Shown here in pieces: positions 18,855 through 29,565 of a DNA stretch of 64,000 nt. The stretch is taken from NCBI GenBank assembly GCA_002722435.1, contig PBLX01000048.1, forward strand, positions 1-64,000. Direction: 5' to 3'. Origin of the DNA: Legionellales bacterium. Lineage in GTDB: Bacteria; Pseudomonadota; Gammaproteobacteria; Comchoanobacterales; Comchoanobacteraceae. The notes under the pieces are model-generated. The model worked only from the letters and a program-made list of their open reading frames with translations, had not been told where the DNA came from and did not search any database. Both the position numbers and the translations under genes were made by a program. The number at the start of each line of letters is the position of its first letter. Positions within the stretch are counted from its first letter, which is position 1.

Positions 18855-20717
18855 ATGGAATTGTCAAATAAAATTTTATCAGAAATCACAGTGCATATGA
18901 AGTATGCGCGCTACCTAGAGGATAAAAAAAGAAGAGAAACGTGGGAAGAGTTAGTATCAAGAAATATGAACATGCACATTAAGAAATTCCCAGAATTGGA
19001 AATTCAAATACATAAAGCGTATAAAATGGTCTTTGAGAAAAAAGTGCTGCCTTCAATGCGCTCGATGCAGTTTGGAGGAAAGCCAATTGAAGTTGCACCC
19101 AATAGGATATTCAACTGCGCGTTTATGCCTGCAGATGATTGGAGATGTTTTGGAGAAGCAATGTTTCTTTTGTTGGGAGGGACAGGTGTAGGTTACAGTG
19201 TACAGAAGCATCATGTTGAAAAACTACCAGAAATAACAAGACCAAATATGAATAGGACTAGAAGATTTTTAGTCAATGATTCAATTGAGGGTTGGGCCGA
19301 CGCAGTAAAGGCACTTGTAAGATCTTACTTTCAAGGCGGCTCAAGACTTAGATTTGATTATTCTGACATACGACCAAAGGGCGCAGCTTTAATCACCTCT
19401 GGCGGCAAAGCCCCTGGGCCCCAACCTCTCAGGGAGTGCTTGGTAAAATTAGAGGGCATGCTATCACAAAAGCAAAATGGGGACAAACTAAAGCCTATCG
19501 AAGTTCATGATATGATTTGTCACGTCGCGGACGCAGTTCTCGCCGGCGGCATCAGAAGAGCAGCGCTAATATCTTTGTTTTCTGCGGATGATGAAGATAT
19601 GATTGCAGCAAAGACTGGAAATTGGTGGGAAACAGACCCTCAGCGCGGAAGAGCAAATAATTCAGTTGTACTACTTCGTCACAAAATTGACAGAGAGTAT
19701 TTTATGAATTTGTGGGAAAGAGTAAAGGCGTCAGGAGCGGGTGAGCCTGGTTTTTATTTTTCAAATGATAAAGACTGGGGCACAAACCCTTGTTGTGAAA
19801 TCGGACTGCGACCATATCAGTTTTGCAATCTTACAGAAGTAAATGTTTCAAATGTTGAAAGTCAAGAAGATTTAGAGGATAGGGTCCGGGCCGCAACCTT
19901 CATAGGCACTCTTCAGGCGAGCTATACTGATTTTCACTACCTTCGAGATATTTGGAGAAGAACAACAGAAAAAGATGCACTTATTGGGGTTAGCATGACC
20001 GGCATCGCCTCTGGAAAGGTTCTCGACTTAGACATGAAAAAAGCTGCCGAGGCTGTAAAATTAGAAAACCAAAGGGCGGCAGATTTAATTGGAATAAGAC
20101 CAGCTGCAAGAACGACATGTGTCAAGCCAGCTGGTACAACGTCTCTCACGTTAGGTACAAGCTCTGGTATTCACGCATGGCATAATGATTACTATGTTCG
20201 TCGTTTGCGAGTTGGTAAAAATGAACCAATTTACAATTATCTCGTAAGCAGCCATCCGGAACTGGTAGAGGATGAATATTTTAGTCCACATACCACCGCA
20301 GTTATTTCGATTCCACAAACTGCACCAGATAGGTCAATATTGAGAACCGAGTCTGCACTACAACTTCTGAAAAGAGTTAAGAGAGTTACAGACGAGTGGG
20401 TCCGCCCCGGATTCCGCAAAGGTCAAAATACCCATAATATTTCAGCGACTGTCTCAATAAAAGATGCAGAGTGGGTTGATGTTGGTGACTGGATGTGGGA
20501 CAATAGAAATAGTTATAACGGCTTGTCTGTTTTACCATACGATGGCGGCACGTATACACAAGCACCTTTTGAAGATTGCTCAAAAGAAACATATGAGGCC
20601 ATGATGAAGTCCCTGTCAGATATTGATCTAACGAAGGTCATAGAAGAACAAGATAACACCGACTTACAATCCGAGTCCGCCTGCGCCGGCGGCGAATGCG
20701 AAGTAAAATTTATTTAA
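18855..20717 (+). CDS. Adenosylcobalamin-dependent (class II) ribonucleotide reductase
   Basis: LPSMRSMQFGG, NCAFMPADDWRCFGEAMFLLLGGTGVGYSVQ, NPCCEIGLRPYQFCNLTEVN, GTTSLTLGTSSGIHAWHNDYYVRR, C-terminal CAGGEC. Confidence 0.9.
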   Translation: MELSNKILSEITVHMKYARYLEDKKRRETWEELVSRNMNMHIKKFPELEIQIHKAYKMVFEKKVLPSMRSMQFGGKPIEVAPNRIFNCAFMPADDWRCFGEAMFLLLGGTGVGYSVQKHHVEKLPEITRPNMNRTRRFLVNDSIEGWADAVKALVRSYFQGGSRLRFDYSDIRPKGAALITSGGKAPGPQPLRECLVKLEGMLSQKQNGDKLKPIEVHDMICHVADAVLAGGIRRAALISLFSADDEDMIAAKTGNWWETDPQRGRANNSVVLLRHKIDREYFMNLWERVKASGAGEPGFYFSNDKDWGTNPCCEIGLRPYQFCNLTEVNVSNVESQEDLEDRVRAATFIGTLQASYTDFHYLRDIWRRTTEKDALIGVSMTGIASGKVLDLDMKKAAEAVKLENQRAADLIGIRPAARTTCVKPAGTTSLTLGTSSGIHAWHNDYYVRRLRVGKNEPIYNYLVSSHPELVEDEYFSPHTTAVISIPQTAPDRSILRTESALQLLKRVKRVTDEWVRPGFRKGQNTHNISATVSIKDAEWVDVGDWMWDNRNSYNGLSVLPYDGGTYTQAPFEDCSKETYEAMMKSLSDIDLTKVIEEQDNTDLQSESACAGGECEVKFI

Positions 20718-20724
20718 AAAATAT

Positions 20725-20753
20725 TTGACAAATCTAAAAAAATATAGTAATAT
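20725..20753 (+). promoter_or_regulatory. Promoter TTGACA-17-TAATAT
   Basis: Direct reading, upstream of 20780. Confidence 0.65.
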
Positions 20754-20779
20754 TTATCTACAATGTTGAAAGGAAAAAA

Positions 20780-21052
20780 ATGAACAACAACAATGAAAAA
20801 CAAATTTCAAAAGAAGAGCACCTTGTAAACTATATTAAAACTTTTGTGGCTATCGAAACAGCCATTGAGCCGTTTAAGGAGCAAAGAAAAGATTTGAGAG
20901 AATCTTATTGCGAAAATGGGTGGCTAACAAAAGAAGAGATGAGATTAGCAGTTAAGGCATATAGATTATACAAATCAGAAACAGACATGGATGTTTTATC
21001 AGATTATGTGAATAAGTGCCAAAGGTCTGTGGGGAGATTAACCAATGTCTAA
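20780..21052 (+). CDS. Small phage protein, unknown
   Basis: 90 aa ORF behind promoter and RBS. Confidence 0.5.
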   Translation: MNNNNEKQISKEEHLVNYIKTFVAIETAIEPFKEQRKDLRESYCENGWLTKEEMRLAVKAYRLYKSETDMDVLSDYVNKCQRSVGRLTNV

Positions 21053-21368
21053 AATTTCACGCTTTCAGCCGACAAACAGACATCTATTAATTGTCCCCCA
21101 TGTTCAGAAAAATGAGACTAATACAGGGGTCTTATTGCCAGAAGACTACGATTTGGATGTAGACAGATATATTGAAGCTACTGTGGTAGCAGTAGCTGAA
21201 GACTGCCATAAACAGTTTAGATATTTAAAATATCCTAATCATGAGCCTGAAAAGAAAATTGTCATTGACAGGTCAATGATTTCAGAAGTTAAAATTAAAG
21301 ATCGAATTCATCACTTAATTTTAGAGAATTACGTCCTTGGCATTTACAGGAGACCTGATGAGGTTTGA
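21045..21368 (+). CDS. GroES/Cpn10-like co-chaperonin
   Basis: FQPTNRHLLIVPHVQKNETNTGVLLPEDY..IEATVVAVAEDC...DRIHHLILENYVLGI order matches Cpn10; GroEL is encoded at 36397. Confidence 0.65.
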   Translation: MSKISRFQPTNRHLLIVPHVQKNETNTGVLLPEDYDLDVDRYIEATVVAVAEDCHKQFRYLKYPNHEPEKKIVIDRSMISEVKIKDRIHHLILENYVLGIYRRPDEV

Positions 21369-22062
21369 CTTGTTTGGCGACAATATCGGATCCGTAGAAT
21401 ACGTTTCACATATGGGGTCAGATTTAACAATTGTAAATTCCGCGAGAGTTTCGTTTGGTGTTGAAAAGCACGTCTTAGATGAGAAGGATATCAAATTAAT
21501 CAATTATTTGTTGAAGCACAACCACACAAGTCCGTTTGAACATTGTGCTTTAACAATGAGGTTTACAGTGCCCCTCTTCATAAGATCTCAGCACCACCGG
21601 CACCGAACTTGGGCCTACAATGAAATAAGTAGAAGGTACACTGATGTTGATATAAAATTTTATTCCCCGGAGCAGTTTAGGGTTCAACACAAATCAAATC
21701 GACAAGCTAGTGAGGATAAGCTGATAAATCCTGATATTGATGGGACTCTTGAACGAGACTGGCCAACAACCGAAAATCTGGCCTCAGACGCCGTTAACAA
21801 TCACAATAGTTCATCTCTAGAGTTGTATAATAAGCTGGTTAGTTCAGGCGTCTGTCGCGAACAGGCAAGAGGTGTATTGCCTCAAAATTTATATACACAG
21901 TATTACGGTACAGTCAATTTGAGCAATCTCATGAAATTTGTATCTCTCAGGTTACATGAAGGCGCTCAATGGGAAATTCAACAGGTTGCAAATGCTTGTC
22001 TTAAAATTGCAGAGGAATACTTTCCGCACTCAACCAAAGCGTTTAGGGAGCATAAGTTTTGA
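21358..22062 (+). CDS. thyX: FAD-dependent thymidylate synthase
   Basis: HHRHRTWAYNEISRRY ThyX signature; ARGVLPQNLYTQYYGTVNLSNLMKFVSLRL. Confidence 0.95.
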   Translation: MRFDLFGDNIGSVEYVSHMGSDLTIVNSARVSFGVEKHVLDEKDIKLINYLLKHNHTSPFEHCALTMRFTVPLFIRSQHHRHRTWAYNEISRRYTDVDIKFYSPEQFRVQHKSNRQASEDKLINPDIDGTLERDWPTTENLASDAVNNHNSSSLELYNKLVSSGVCREQARGVLPQNLYTQYYGTVNLSNLMKFVSLRLHEGAQWEIQQVANACLKIAEEYFPHSTKAFREHKF

Positions 22063-24305
22063 ATATTAGGGTTCTAACAATTTTTCTCTTTTCTTTGTTG
22101 GCCTTATCGTGTAGAGATCCAAAAAGCTCTACAGAGGGCCCCCTAAGTGAAGACCCGGGCCCGCGACTGATAGTTGATAATATCCCTAACGGAGGGCAAG
22201 AACAAGACGTTTTTTTGCTGGTGGACGAATTATCACCAGCAGGTGCTGATGCAGAGCCACAACTAACGCCAGAGCAAATATGTGAAACAACCACCACATC
22301 GGAACCAGACGAGTATTGTCTGTGTTTTCCAGAGTGCTGCGACCGCCAGAGGTGGTACTGTCCCCCCAACCCTGCACAGACAATTGACGTAATGAACGTT
22401 ATCGTGGAAATTTGTGACCAAGGCGGCACTCCCTGTCTGTTTGGCCAAGATGAAAATTGCCCCCCTCCAGAAATACTTTTCCAGAGTGAGTGCACCACAC
22501 AATGGGAGTGCCCCCCAGGCACTAGTGGTGAGTTTGTAGAGTGGTTTGAATGTCAACTAGAGGATGGCACCCTTGGCAGGCAGCAGGTTCTCTGTAATAA
22601 GGGAAACTTAGTCCACCTGCCTTGTCAGCCTTGTAGCGAAGAGGATTGTAACGGCCTGGATGATGATTGTGACGGTGGGATTGATGAGGGTCGATTTCCT
22701 TGCGAGAATGATTGCGGTCAAGGCCAAGGATATTGTGTAAATTTGGAAATTGTGGGATGTGACGCCACCGGCCCTTCGGACGAGCGCTGCAACTACGAGG
22801 ACGACGACTGCGACGGCCTCATCGACGAAAATCAAAGGAATGTGTGCGATGAGTGCGGCCCCGTCCCGGTAGAATTGTGCAACAACATCGATGATGATTG
22901 TGATGGAGTTATAGATGAAGAACTCATTCAGGAATGCGAAACGCTTTGTGGCGTTGGGTTCGAAACTTGTGATTTAGGTAATTGGATATCTTGCACCGTT
23001 GCGCAACCATCAGAAGAAGTGGATCCTTGCGATGGCGCTGATCAAGATTGCGACGGTTTAATTGATGAGGGTCTAAATTGCGACTGTACGATCCAAGATG
23101 TAGGAGTATTAATACCTTGTTCAGAAGAACCTCTGAGGTGTGGCCAAGGCTTTAAATCTTGTCAATGCGACGATCCGCCAGGGTGCACGCAATTGAGTAT
23201 GTCTGAATGTCTCGCCTTGTGTGCACAATTAGAAATTTTATCTGGCCAACCGTGTGACCCTTATACTGGAATGGAGGTCGCAAACGAAATATGCAATAAT
23301 TTTGATGAGGACTGTGACAGTAGAGTGGATGAGGAAATTCAGGTTGCATGCTATACAGGCCCCGAAGGCACTTTAGATGTTGGTGTGTGCCACGCTGGTA
23401 ACATGATCTGCCAACAAGGACAGTGGGGAAATAATGACAGATGGGATCGATTCCAGAGAGACTTCTGTAAGGATGAGGTTGTGCCTTCAACAGAGGTGTG
23501 CGATGGCTCTGATAACGACTGTGATGGGGTTGCAGATTACGGAGAAGAGATAAGAGACACAGACATTTTATTTATTTTAGACTGGTCTGGCTCGATGGAT
23601 GGAACAATATCCGCCGTCCGAGCAGCACTAAATCGATTCGCAGCTCACTTTCAGGCAGAAAGTAAGCTGCACTGGGGCTTGGTTGTGGGCCCGAAAGAAG
23701 ATGCCAGAGAAAGAGAGAGACTTTATCTAGTGTCCGACATAGCGCCGTTTGCCGACTTCCTAGCCTCTTTTGCTGCACTGAATGGCGAAGGTATGGGCAC
23801 TAGTGAAGAGATGCTCAGAGATGCCTTGTATTTTGTTACAAGGGATATATCTCAAACTGCCGACTTTGACGTCAGCAGTTCTCAGTGGTTGTCAGAGACC
23901 GCCTCGACTCCAAGCAAAGAGAACTTCAAAATCAATTGGAGACAAAATGTAGACAAAATTGCAATTGTATTCACAGATGAGCAGGACCAGTCTTGGCTAA
24001 CTCCTGAGATTACGAGGGAGACTATCACATCTACTCTGGCAGGGACTATAAGGTTTAAACTCTATACGTTTGTCTCTGCTAACGATTCTGGAATGTGGCC
24101 AAATTGGGCCACACAAACGGGAGGTAGGTCTTTTGAATTGACGTGGAATCAAAATCAAATGTATGAAAATTTGATGTCTATAATAGACGAGGCATGTCTC
24201 CCACCGGAACAAGAACAGGGAGCGCTGATTCAAAATTTTTCCAATAGATACATATATTCTAGTTTTCACCTTAGATATGATCATAATATCAAGATATGCT
24301 ATTGA
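22059..24305 (+). CDS. Putative lipoprotein with MopE-like Cys/Asp repeats and a VWA domain
   Basis: Signal peptide with lipobox (FSLLALSC); six repeats such as CNGLDDDCDGGIDE, CNYEDDDCDGLIDE, CNNIDDDCDGVIDE; VWA MIDAS DILFILDWSGSMDG. Confidence 0.8.
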   Translation: MNIRVLTIFLFSLLALSCRDPKSSTEGPLSEDPGPRLIVDNIPNGGQEQDVFLLVDELSPAGADAEPQLTPEQICETTTTSEPDEYCLCFPECCDRQRWYCPPNPAQTIDVMNVIVEICDQGGTPCLFGQDENCPPPEILFQSECTTQWECPPGTSGEFVEWFECQLEDGTLGRQQVLCNKGNLVHLPCQPCSEEDCNGLDDDCDGGIDEGRFPCENDCGQGQGYCVNLEIVGCDATGPSDERCNYEDDDCDGLIDENQRNVCDECGPVPVELCNNIDDDCDGVIDEELIQECETLCGVGFETCDLGNWISCTVAQPSEEVDPCDGADQDCDGLIDEGLNCDCTIQDVGVLIPCSEEPLRCGQGFKSCQCDDPPGCTQLSMSECLALCAQLEILSGQPCDPYTGMEVANEICNNFDEDCDSRVDEEIQVACYTGPEGTLDVGVCHAGNMICQQGQWGNNDRWDRFQRDFCKDEVVPSTEVCDGSDNDCDGVADYGEEIRDTDILFILDWSGSMDGTISAVRAALNRFAAHFQAESKLHWGLVVGPKEDARERERLYLVSDIAPFADFLASFAALNGEGMGTSEEMLRDALYFVTRDISQTADFDVSSSQWLSETASTPSKENFKINWRQNVDKIAIVFTDEQDQSWLTPEITRETITSTLAGTIRFKLYTFVSANDSGMWPNWATQTGGRSFELTWNQNQMYENLMSIIDEACLPPEQEQGALIQNFSNRYIYSSFHLRYDHNIKICY

Positions 24306-25072
24306 AAGATGTTGTAATAGGTTCTAGCGTGGAATCTATGTTTTACGCATTTACAAATGATTATTTTCACATTCTTAGCTCTAGTAATATTCCTATTTTT
24401 TACAAGGAGTGTTGTCTCAACTTGTTTGGAAACCCAAGACAAGACTATACTTGGTCAAGATTGTTTTTGCTGCTGTCTTTACAAGGGCAAATGATTGATA
24501 ACGCAGACTTGCAGAATATAAGATTACAAGAGAGAAAGCTAAAAATAATTACAAGTTCGCATAATCAAGAGTATGAGTTTAACAATTGCCATATTTTTGA
24601 ACCAGCGCCTATTGTCTTTGACCTTGACATTGAAGTTCTTAAAAGCGAAAATCCCGTATACATAGTGTATGATGACTTTGAGTTGTCAAATTTAGGAGGA
24701 AGACACACTTTCTTACCGCCTAAAATATCTATTTCTAACTTTGCAAAAGAAATACATTTTTATTCATCAAGTCGAGTGGATGGGTCCAAGTATATTACCG
24801 ACTGCGTAGCGGAGTCACACCTTAGTTATGAAGATCTCATGGATTTTGACTACTCAGATACCATGGCTCGTTTTGCTGTCGAGCGCTATTTAGACTCAAT
24901 AGACATAAAAGGCAACAAGATTGGCCTTTATAAAAATGGAAGCAATAAGTACCGCAAACCCCGCGTATTGCACAATAAAAGAGTTGTTATAAAAAAAGAT
25001 AATAATTTATATAAAGATACAAAAAATGTTTTTTTTATAAAAAACTTTTGCTTGAAAGATGCGATATCATGA
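24296..25072 (+). CDS. Hypothetical phage protein
   Basis: 258 aa ORF overlapping neighbours by short ends. Confidence 0.45.
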   Translation: MLLKDVVIGSSVESMFYAFTNDYFHILSSSNIPIFYKECCLNLFGNPRQDYTWSRLFLLLSLQGQMIDNADLQNIRLQERKLKIITSSHNQEYEFNNCHIFEPAPIVFDLDIEVLKSENPVYIVYDDFELSNLGGRHTFLPPKISISNFAKEIHFYSSSRVDGSKYITDCVAESHLSYEDLMDFDYSDTMARFAVERYLDSIDIKGNKIGLYKNGSNKYRKPRVLHNKRVVIKKDNNLYKDTKNVFFIKNFCLKDAIS

Positions 25073-25908
25073 TATCGTCACCACAAGGAAGAAACCTATC
25101 TGGAATAATACCCTTGGCAGGATGGAAAAATAGCTTTGATTTCCCCTGGCCAGATTACTTGCAGCCTATAAGAGAGGGGTATTTGGCGGTAGAAAGATCG
25201 GTAGCTGAATGCGCATACGCAGGCTGTGACAGTATCTGGATTGTCTGCAATGACGACGTTGCGCCTCTTGTGAAAAAGAGAATAGGAGACTATATCCTAG
25301 ACCCTAAATACTTCAGGGAAAAAGACTTCGTAAAGAGAAAGCGTTATCACGAAAAGTGGATTCCTGTATTGTACACCCCTGTTCCGATTAAGGACAGAGA
25401 CCGGAGAGATTCTTTGGGTTGGTCAATCTTACACGGTGCCCTTTCAAATTTTTTGATCTCAAGTAAAATTAGCAGGTGGACTTTGCCAACAAAATATTTT
25501 GTGTCGTTTCCCTACGGTCTGTACGACCCTCTCTTACTGAAAAATCACATAGACTCAATACGAGGTTCAGATTCTTTTTTTCTTTCTTATAGGGGAGAAA
25601 CGGTAAGAGACAATAAGTATTTAAGTTTTACATTTTTTCCAGAAGACTGGCCAAAGTTTAAATGGAACATAAAAAATCAGTGTACTGGTGGAGACAAAAC
25701 AATACACTTTTCAGAAAGGTGGTCAGGCAAAAATTTTACTCTTGACAAAATTTTTAATCTTGATACAATACCTATGGATAAAATAATAGAGATAAATGAA
25801 TATTACAGCTTAGAGAGCTGGGAATCTTTAAAAGATTATTATAGCTCGAATCATATTATTACCAGGCCCTCTAAAAAATTTATAAAGCCCTACTTTGTGA
25901 AAGAATAA
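25069..25908 (+). CDS. Putative nucleotidyltransferase-like protein
   Basis: GIIPLAGWKNSFDFPWPDYLQPIREGYLAVERSVAECAYAGCDSIWIVCNDDV resembles a sugar nucleotidyltransferase N-terminus. Confidence 0.4.
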   Translation: MISSPQGRNLSGIIPLAGWKNSFDFPWPDYLQPIREGYLAVERSVAECAYAGCDSIWIVCNDDVAPLVKKRIGDYILDPKYFREKDFVKRKRYHEKWIPVLYTPVPIKDRDRRDSLGWSILHGALSNFLISSKISRWTLPTKYFVSFPYGLYDPLLLKNHIDSIRGSDSFFLSYRGETVRDNKYLSFTFFPEDWPKFKWNIKNQCTGGDKTIHFSERWSGKNFTLDKIFNLDTIPMDKIIEINEYYSLESWESLKDYYSSNHIITRPSKKFIKPYFVKE

Positions 25909-25912
25909 AATT

Positions 25913-26116
25913 ATGAATTTAACAAAAATTGAAATGTTATATGATAACATACCGTACCACATCAAGGAAAATATAGGTTTTCCGCATACTTATTTGTTAT
26001 TGACAAATGAGCAAGAATCATTTATAATGAGTATGTTCGAAAAAGAAGTTAACCCAATAAAAAAAGAACTACTTGATTGTATTGAAGAGATGAAAGGTTT
26101 AGTAGATGAAATCTAG
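25913..26116 (+). CDS. Small hypothetical protein
   Basis: 67 aa ORF overlapping the dnaE start. Confidence 0.35.
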   Translation: MNLTKIEMLYDNIPYHIKENIGFPHTYLLLTNEQESFIMSMFEKEVNPIKKELLDCIEEMKGLVDEI

Positions 26117-29100
26117 AAAAGTTAGCAAGATTCCTTTTGTGGGCCTCCATGCACATTCTGTTGCGGGGTCCCCGTTTGATGCTTTGGGCTATCCACCAGA
26201 TCATATGGAGTTTGCGTATGAAAACGGAATGGATGCCTTGGCTTTAACTGATCATGGAAACATGAATGGTCTTGCATGGCAAGTTTTGCACGCCAAGAAG
26301 ATGAAAGCTCAGGGCAAAAAATTCAAACCAATTTTTGGTTGTGAGGCATACTTTATCCCATCGGTTAAAAAATGGAAGAGAGAGTACGAGCTGATTAAAT
26401 CAGAGTCAAAGAAAAAATCAGAGTATGAGGCTGATAATTCTGGAACAACTGTAGAAGATGAGGGCGCTTCCAAGAAAAAAATTAAGTCTGTCTTGAATAG
26501 GAGGAGGCACTTAATTCTACTAGCTATGAATCAAACAGGCCTCCAAAATATCTTTAAAATGATATCTCGATCCTACGCTGGTGATAATTTTTACAGGTAT
26601 CCTAGGGTTGATTATGATATGCTATCTGAATATAATGAGGGAGTTATCGCAGCTTCAGCTTGTCTCGGTGGAGTTTATGCCGGTAATTACTGGGAAAACC
26701 GCGACACCGGACCGGATGCTATTTTACACGCGATGAGAGAGACAACGCAAAAAATGCAGTCTATTTTTTCGGATCGCTGGTACGGAGAGCTACAGTGGAA
26801 TAACATACCGGAGCAGCACGAGTTAAACGGATATATTATCCAGATGCATCGAGAATTTGGAATTGATCTTATTTCAACCGCAGACTCTCACTATTATGAT
26901 GTTGACGTGTGGAAGGATAGGGAGCTGTACAAGAGACTCGGTTGGCTAGGTAGAGGAAAGCCAGATTATTTATCTGACGAATTGCCAACTTCAGTTGAAG
27001 AGATAGGTTACGAACTCTATCCAAAAAATGGAGACCAAATGTGGGAATCATACAAGAAGTATTCTAAATCTGTCGGTGCTGAGTATGACGATGAGTTAGT
27101 ATTAGCCTCTATAAAGAATACCTATGATATTGCCCACAACAGAATCAAAACATTCCTACCGGATAATACGGTAAGACTGCCAGAATTTGTGGTCCCAGAG
27201 GGCTCCACAGCCTCTCAGACCTTAGCGGCTCTTTGTGTTGAGGGCTTGAGAGAGCTTGGCCTGCAAGATAAAAAAGAATATGTTGAGCGTCTTAAGTACG
27301 AGACCTCTGTAATTGACAAGAGAGGTTTTTCTAAGTATTTTCTAACCATGAAAGCGATATCAGACGTGGCAATCCAAAGGCAACTCGCCGGCCCAGGTCG
27401 CGGGTCTGCTGCGGGTTCACTGGTTGCATACGTCTTGAAGATTACTCAAATTGATCCGATCAAGTATGGGCTTCAATTTGAGAGATTCTTGACGAAGGGA
27501 GGTTCTGGATATCCAGATATTGACTACGATGTATCGGATCCCATGACCTTAAAGGAAGAGTTAATTGATCTATGGGGAGACAATTCTGTCGTCCCAATTA
27601 CAAATTGGAACACTCTCCAGTTAAGGTCTCTTATTAAAGATATTTCCAAATTTTATGGCATTGAGTTTACTGAAGTAAATAATGTTACGAGCAAGATGGT
27701 CTATGAGGCCACGCCACTAGCCAAGAAAAAGCACGGTATCACTGCTGGAGTTTACGCGCCAACCTTTGAAGAGTTGATGGAGTTTTCCGAATCGCTCCAG
27801 AAATTTTTGGCTAAGTATCCTCACATAAAGACTCATATTGAAAAACTGTATGGACAAACCAGATCTGCATCACGTCACGCTGGCGGCGTAGTCGTAGGGG
27901 AGAATTTAGATCAATGGATGCCCCTTATAAATTCAGGCGGTGTTAGACAGACTCCCTGGTCTGAGGGTCAGAATGTAAGGCACTTGGAGCCCATGGGCTT
28001 CATTAAGTTTGATATCCTTGGCTTAGCCTCCCTAAGAATGATGGAGGGTGCTATAGAGCGAATCCTTCGAAGGCACCATAACATTGAAAAGCCAACCTTT
28101 AATCAAATAAAAGAATACTATAATAACAATTTGCACCCTGAGGTGATAAATTTAAATGATAAGAATGTTTGGAAAAACATCTTCCATAAAGGGAAGTGGG
28201 CGGGCATCTTCCAGTTCACAGAAACAGGTGCACAGACATTTTGCAAGAATGCAAAGCCAGATAACATAATCGACTTGGCAGCAATCACGTCTATTTATAG
28301 GCCCGGACCGCTATCCGCGAATGTAGATAAAAAATTTATTGGTGCAAAAAAGTACCCAGATGATGTAGAATATATAAATAAAACAGTCCGCTCTGTGACG
28401 GAGGAAACTTATGGCTTTTTGATTTTTCAAGAGCAGATCGCAATGCTTGCCCACAAGCTTGGGGAAGGCTTAACTCTTGACGAAGGCAACAAGCTTAGAA
28501 AACTTCTAACAAAGAAGGGCACAGGGTCAATCCAGGCACAGAAGGATAAAATTTATGATAAGTTCCGCCGCGGCTGTTTGAAGAAGGGAATGAAAGAATA
28601 TGAAGCTAGGGAACTGTGGGAAACTTTTGAATATTTTTCCGGATACGGTTTTAACAAATCTCACGCTGTATCCTACTGTGTTTTATCCTATCAGTGTGCT
28701 TATCTACTTAATTATTACCCGGCTGAATGGCTAGCGGCCTTCCTAGACAAGGAACCCGAAACCAGAAAAGAGCGCGCAATCGCCACAGCAAAATCCATGG
28801 GTTTTAATGTGCAGCCATTAGATATAAACACCTCGGGTACTGTTTGGGCGATTGACGAGCAAGGGGACACATTGATACAGCCCTTAACATCAATCAAAGG
28901 ACTTGGAGATAAGGCAATTGAGCAAATAATTGAACACAGACCTTTTAACACTATTGAGGAGTTTTTGTTTCATCCAGATGTAATCTACTCCAAGTTGAAT
29001 AAGAAGTGCATCCACGCGTTGGTATTATCTCAAGCAATGAACAGCTTGGTGGATGATAGGTTTACTGGACTGAAGCACTTCTGGACAGCCGTGTCAGAAG

Positions 29101-29540
29101 ATCGGCCAAGAAAAGAGAAGAAACTACTGGAAAATATAGAGAAGTATGCACCAGAGGGAGACTTTTCAGAAGAAGAGAAGCTAGAATATCTAGTTAACTT
29201 AACGGGTGTTTTTCCGATCAACGCGGTTGTAACCCCCCGTGTAAGACAGAAGCTTGATGAACTTTACATTCCACCAATTTCTGAATTTGATCCGAATCTT
29301 GGTGTCACATGGTTTATCCCTAGAGAGTGCAAACTCAAAAAATCCAAAAATGGTAAAAACTTTTATGTTGTTAAAGTTATAGATGACAACAATGAGACAA
29401 CGGTAATCCGATGTTGGGCAGTTGACCCAGAGAGGGACATAGTGCACATCAACCGACCTTACATGGCAAAGTTAAATTATAACCAGCAATGGGGATTTTC
29501 AACTTTCAGTTTAAGAAAAACATTTAAATTATTGGCATAA
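26106..29540 (+). CDS. dnaE: DNA polymerase III alpha subunit (C-family, DnaE-like)
   Basis: PHP motifs FVGLHAHS and LTDHGNMNG; GPGRGSAAGSLVAYVLKITQIDPIKYGLQFERFL and PDIDYDVSD; YNKSHAVSY-like GYGFNKSHAVSYCVLSYQCAYLLNYYPAEW. Confidence 0.95.
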   Translation: MKSRKVSKIPFVGLHAHSVAGSPFDALGYPPDHMEFAYENGMDALALTDHGNMNGLAWQVLHAKKMKAQGKKFKPIFGCEAYFIPSVKKWKREYELIKSESKKKSEYEADNSGTTVEDEGASKKKIKSVLNRRRHLILLAMNQTGLQNIFKMISRSYAGDNFYRYPRVDYDMLSEYNEGVIAASACLGGVYAGNYWENRDTGPDAILHAMRETTQKMQSIFSDRWYGELQWNNIPEQHELNGYIIQMHREFGIDLISTADSHYYDVDVWKDRELYKRLGWLGRGKPDYLSDELPTSVEEIGYELYPKNGDQMWESYKKYSKSVGAEYDDELVLASIKNTYDIAHNRIKTFLPDNTVRLPEFVVPEGSTASQTLAALCVEGLRELGLQDKKEYVERLKYETSVIDKRGFSKYFLTMKAISDVAIQRQLAGPGRGSAAGSLVAYVLKITQIDPIKYGLQFERFLTKGGSGYPDIDYDVSDPMTLKEELIDLWGDNSVVPITNWNTLQLRSLIKDISKFYGIEFTEVNNVTSKMVYEATPLAKKKHGITAGVYAPTFEELMEFSESLQKFLAKYPHIKTHIEKLYGQTRSASRHAGGVVVGENLDQWMPLINSGGVRQTPWSEGQNVRHLEPMGFIKFDILGLASLRMMEGAIERILRRHHNIEKPTFNQIKEYYNNNLHPEVINLNDKNVWKNIFHKGKWAGIFQFTETGAQTFCKNAKPDNIIDLAAITSIYRPGPLSANVDKKFIGAKKYPDDVEYINKTVRSVTEETYGFLIFQEQIAMLAHKLGEGLTLDEGNKLRKLLTKKGTGSIQAQKDKIYDKFRRGCLKKGMKEYEARELWETFEYFSGYGFNKSHAVSYCVLSYQCAYLLNYYPAEWLAAFLDKEPETRKERAIATAKSMGFNVQPLDINTSGTVWAIDEQGDTLIQPLTSIKGLGDKAIEQIIEHRPFNTIEEFLFHPDVIYSKLNKKCIHALVLSQAMNSLVDDRFTGLKHFWTAVSEDRPRKEKKLLENIEKYAPEGDFSEEEKLEYLVNLTGVFPINAVVTPRVRQKLDELYIPPISEFDPNLGVTWFIPRECKLKKSKNGKNFYVVKVIDDNNETTVIRCWAVDPERDIVHINRPYMAKLNYNQQWGFSTFSLRKTFKLLA

Positions 29541-29565
29541 TAGACAAAAAGGAGTAAATAGATTT

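Noticed and set aside
26106-29540. Intein or intron in dnaE or the RNR gene
   Set aside because: Conserved motifs run continuously without an insertion or splice-block sequences.
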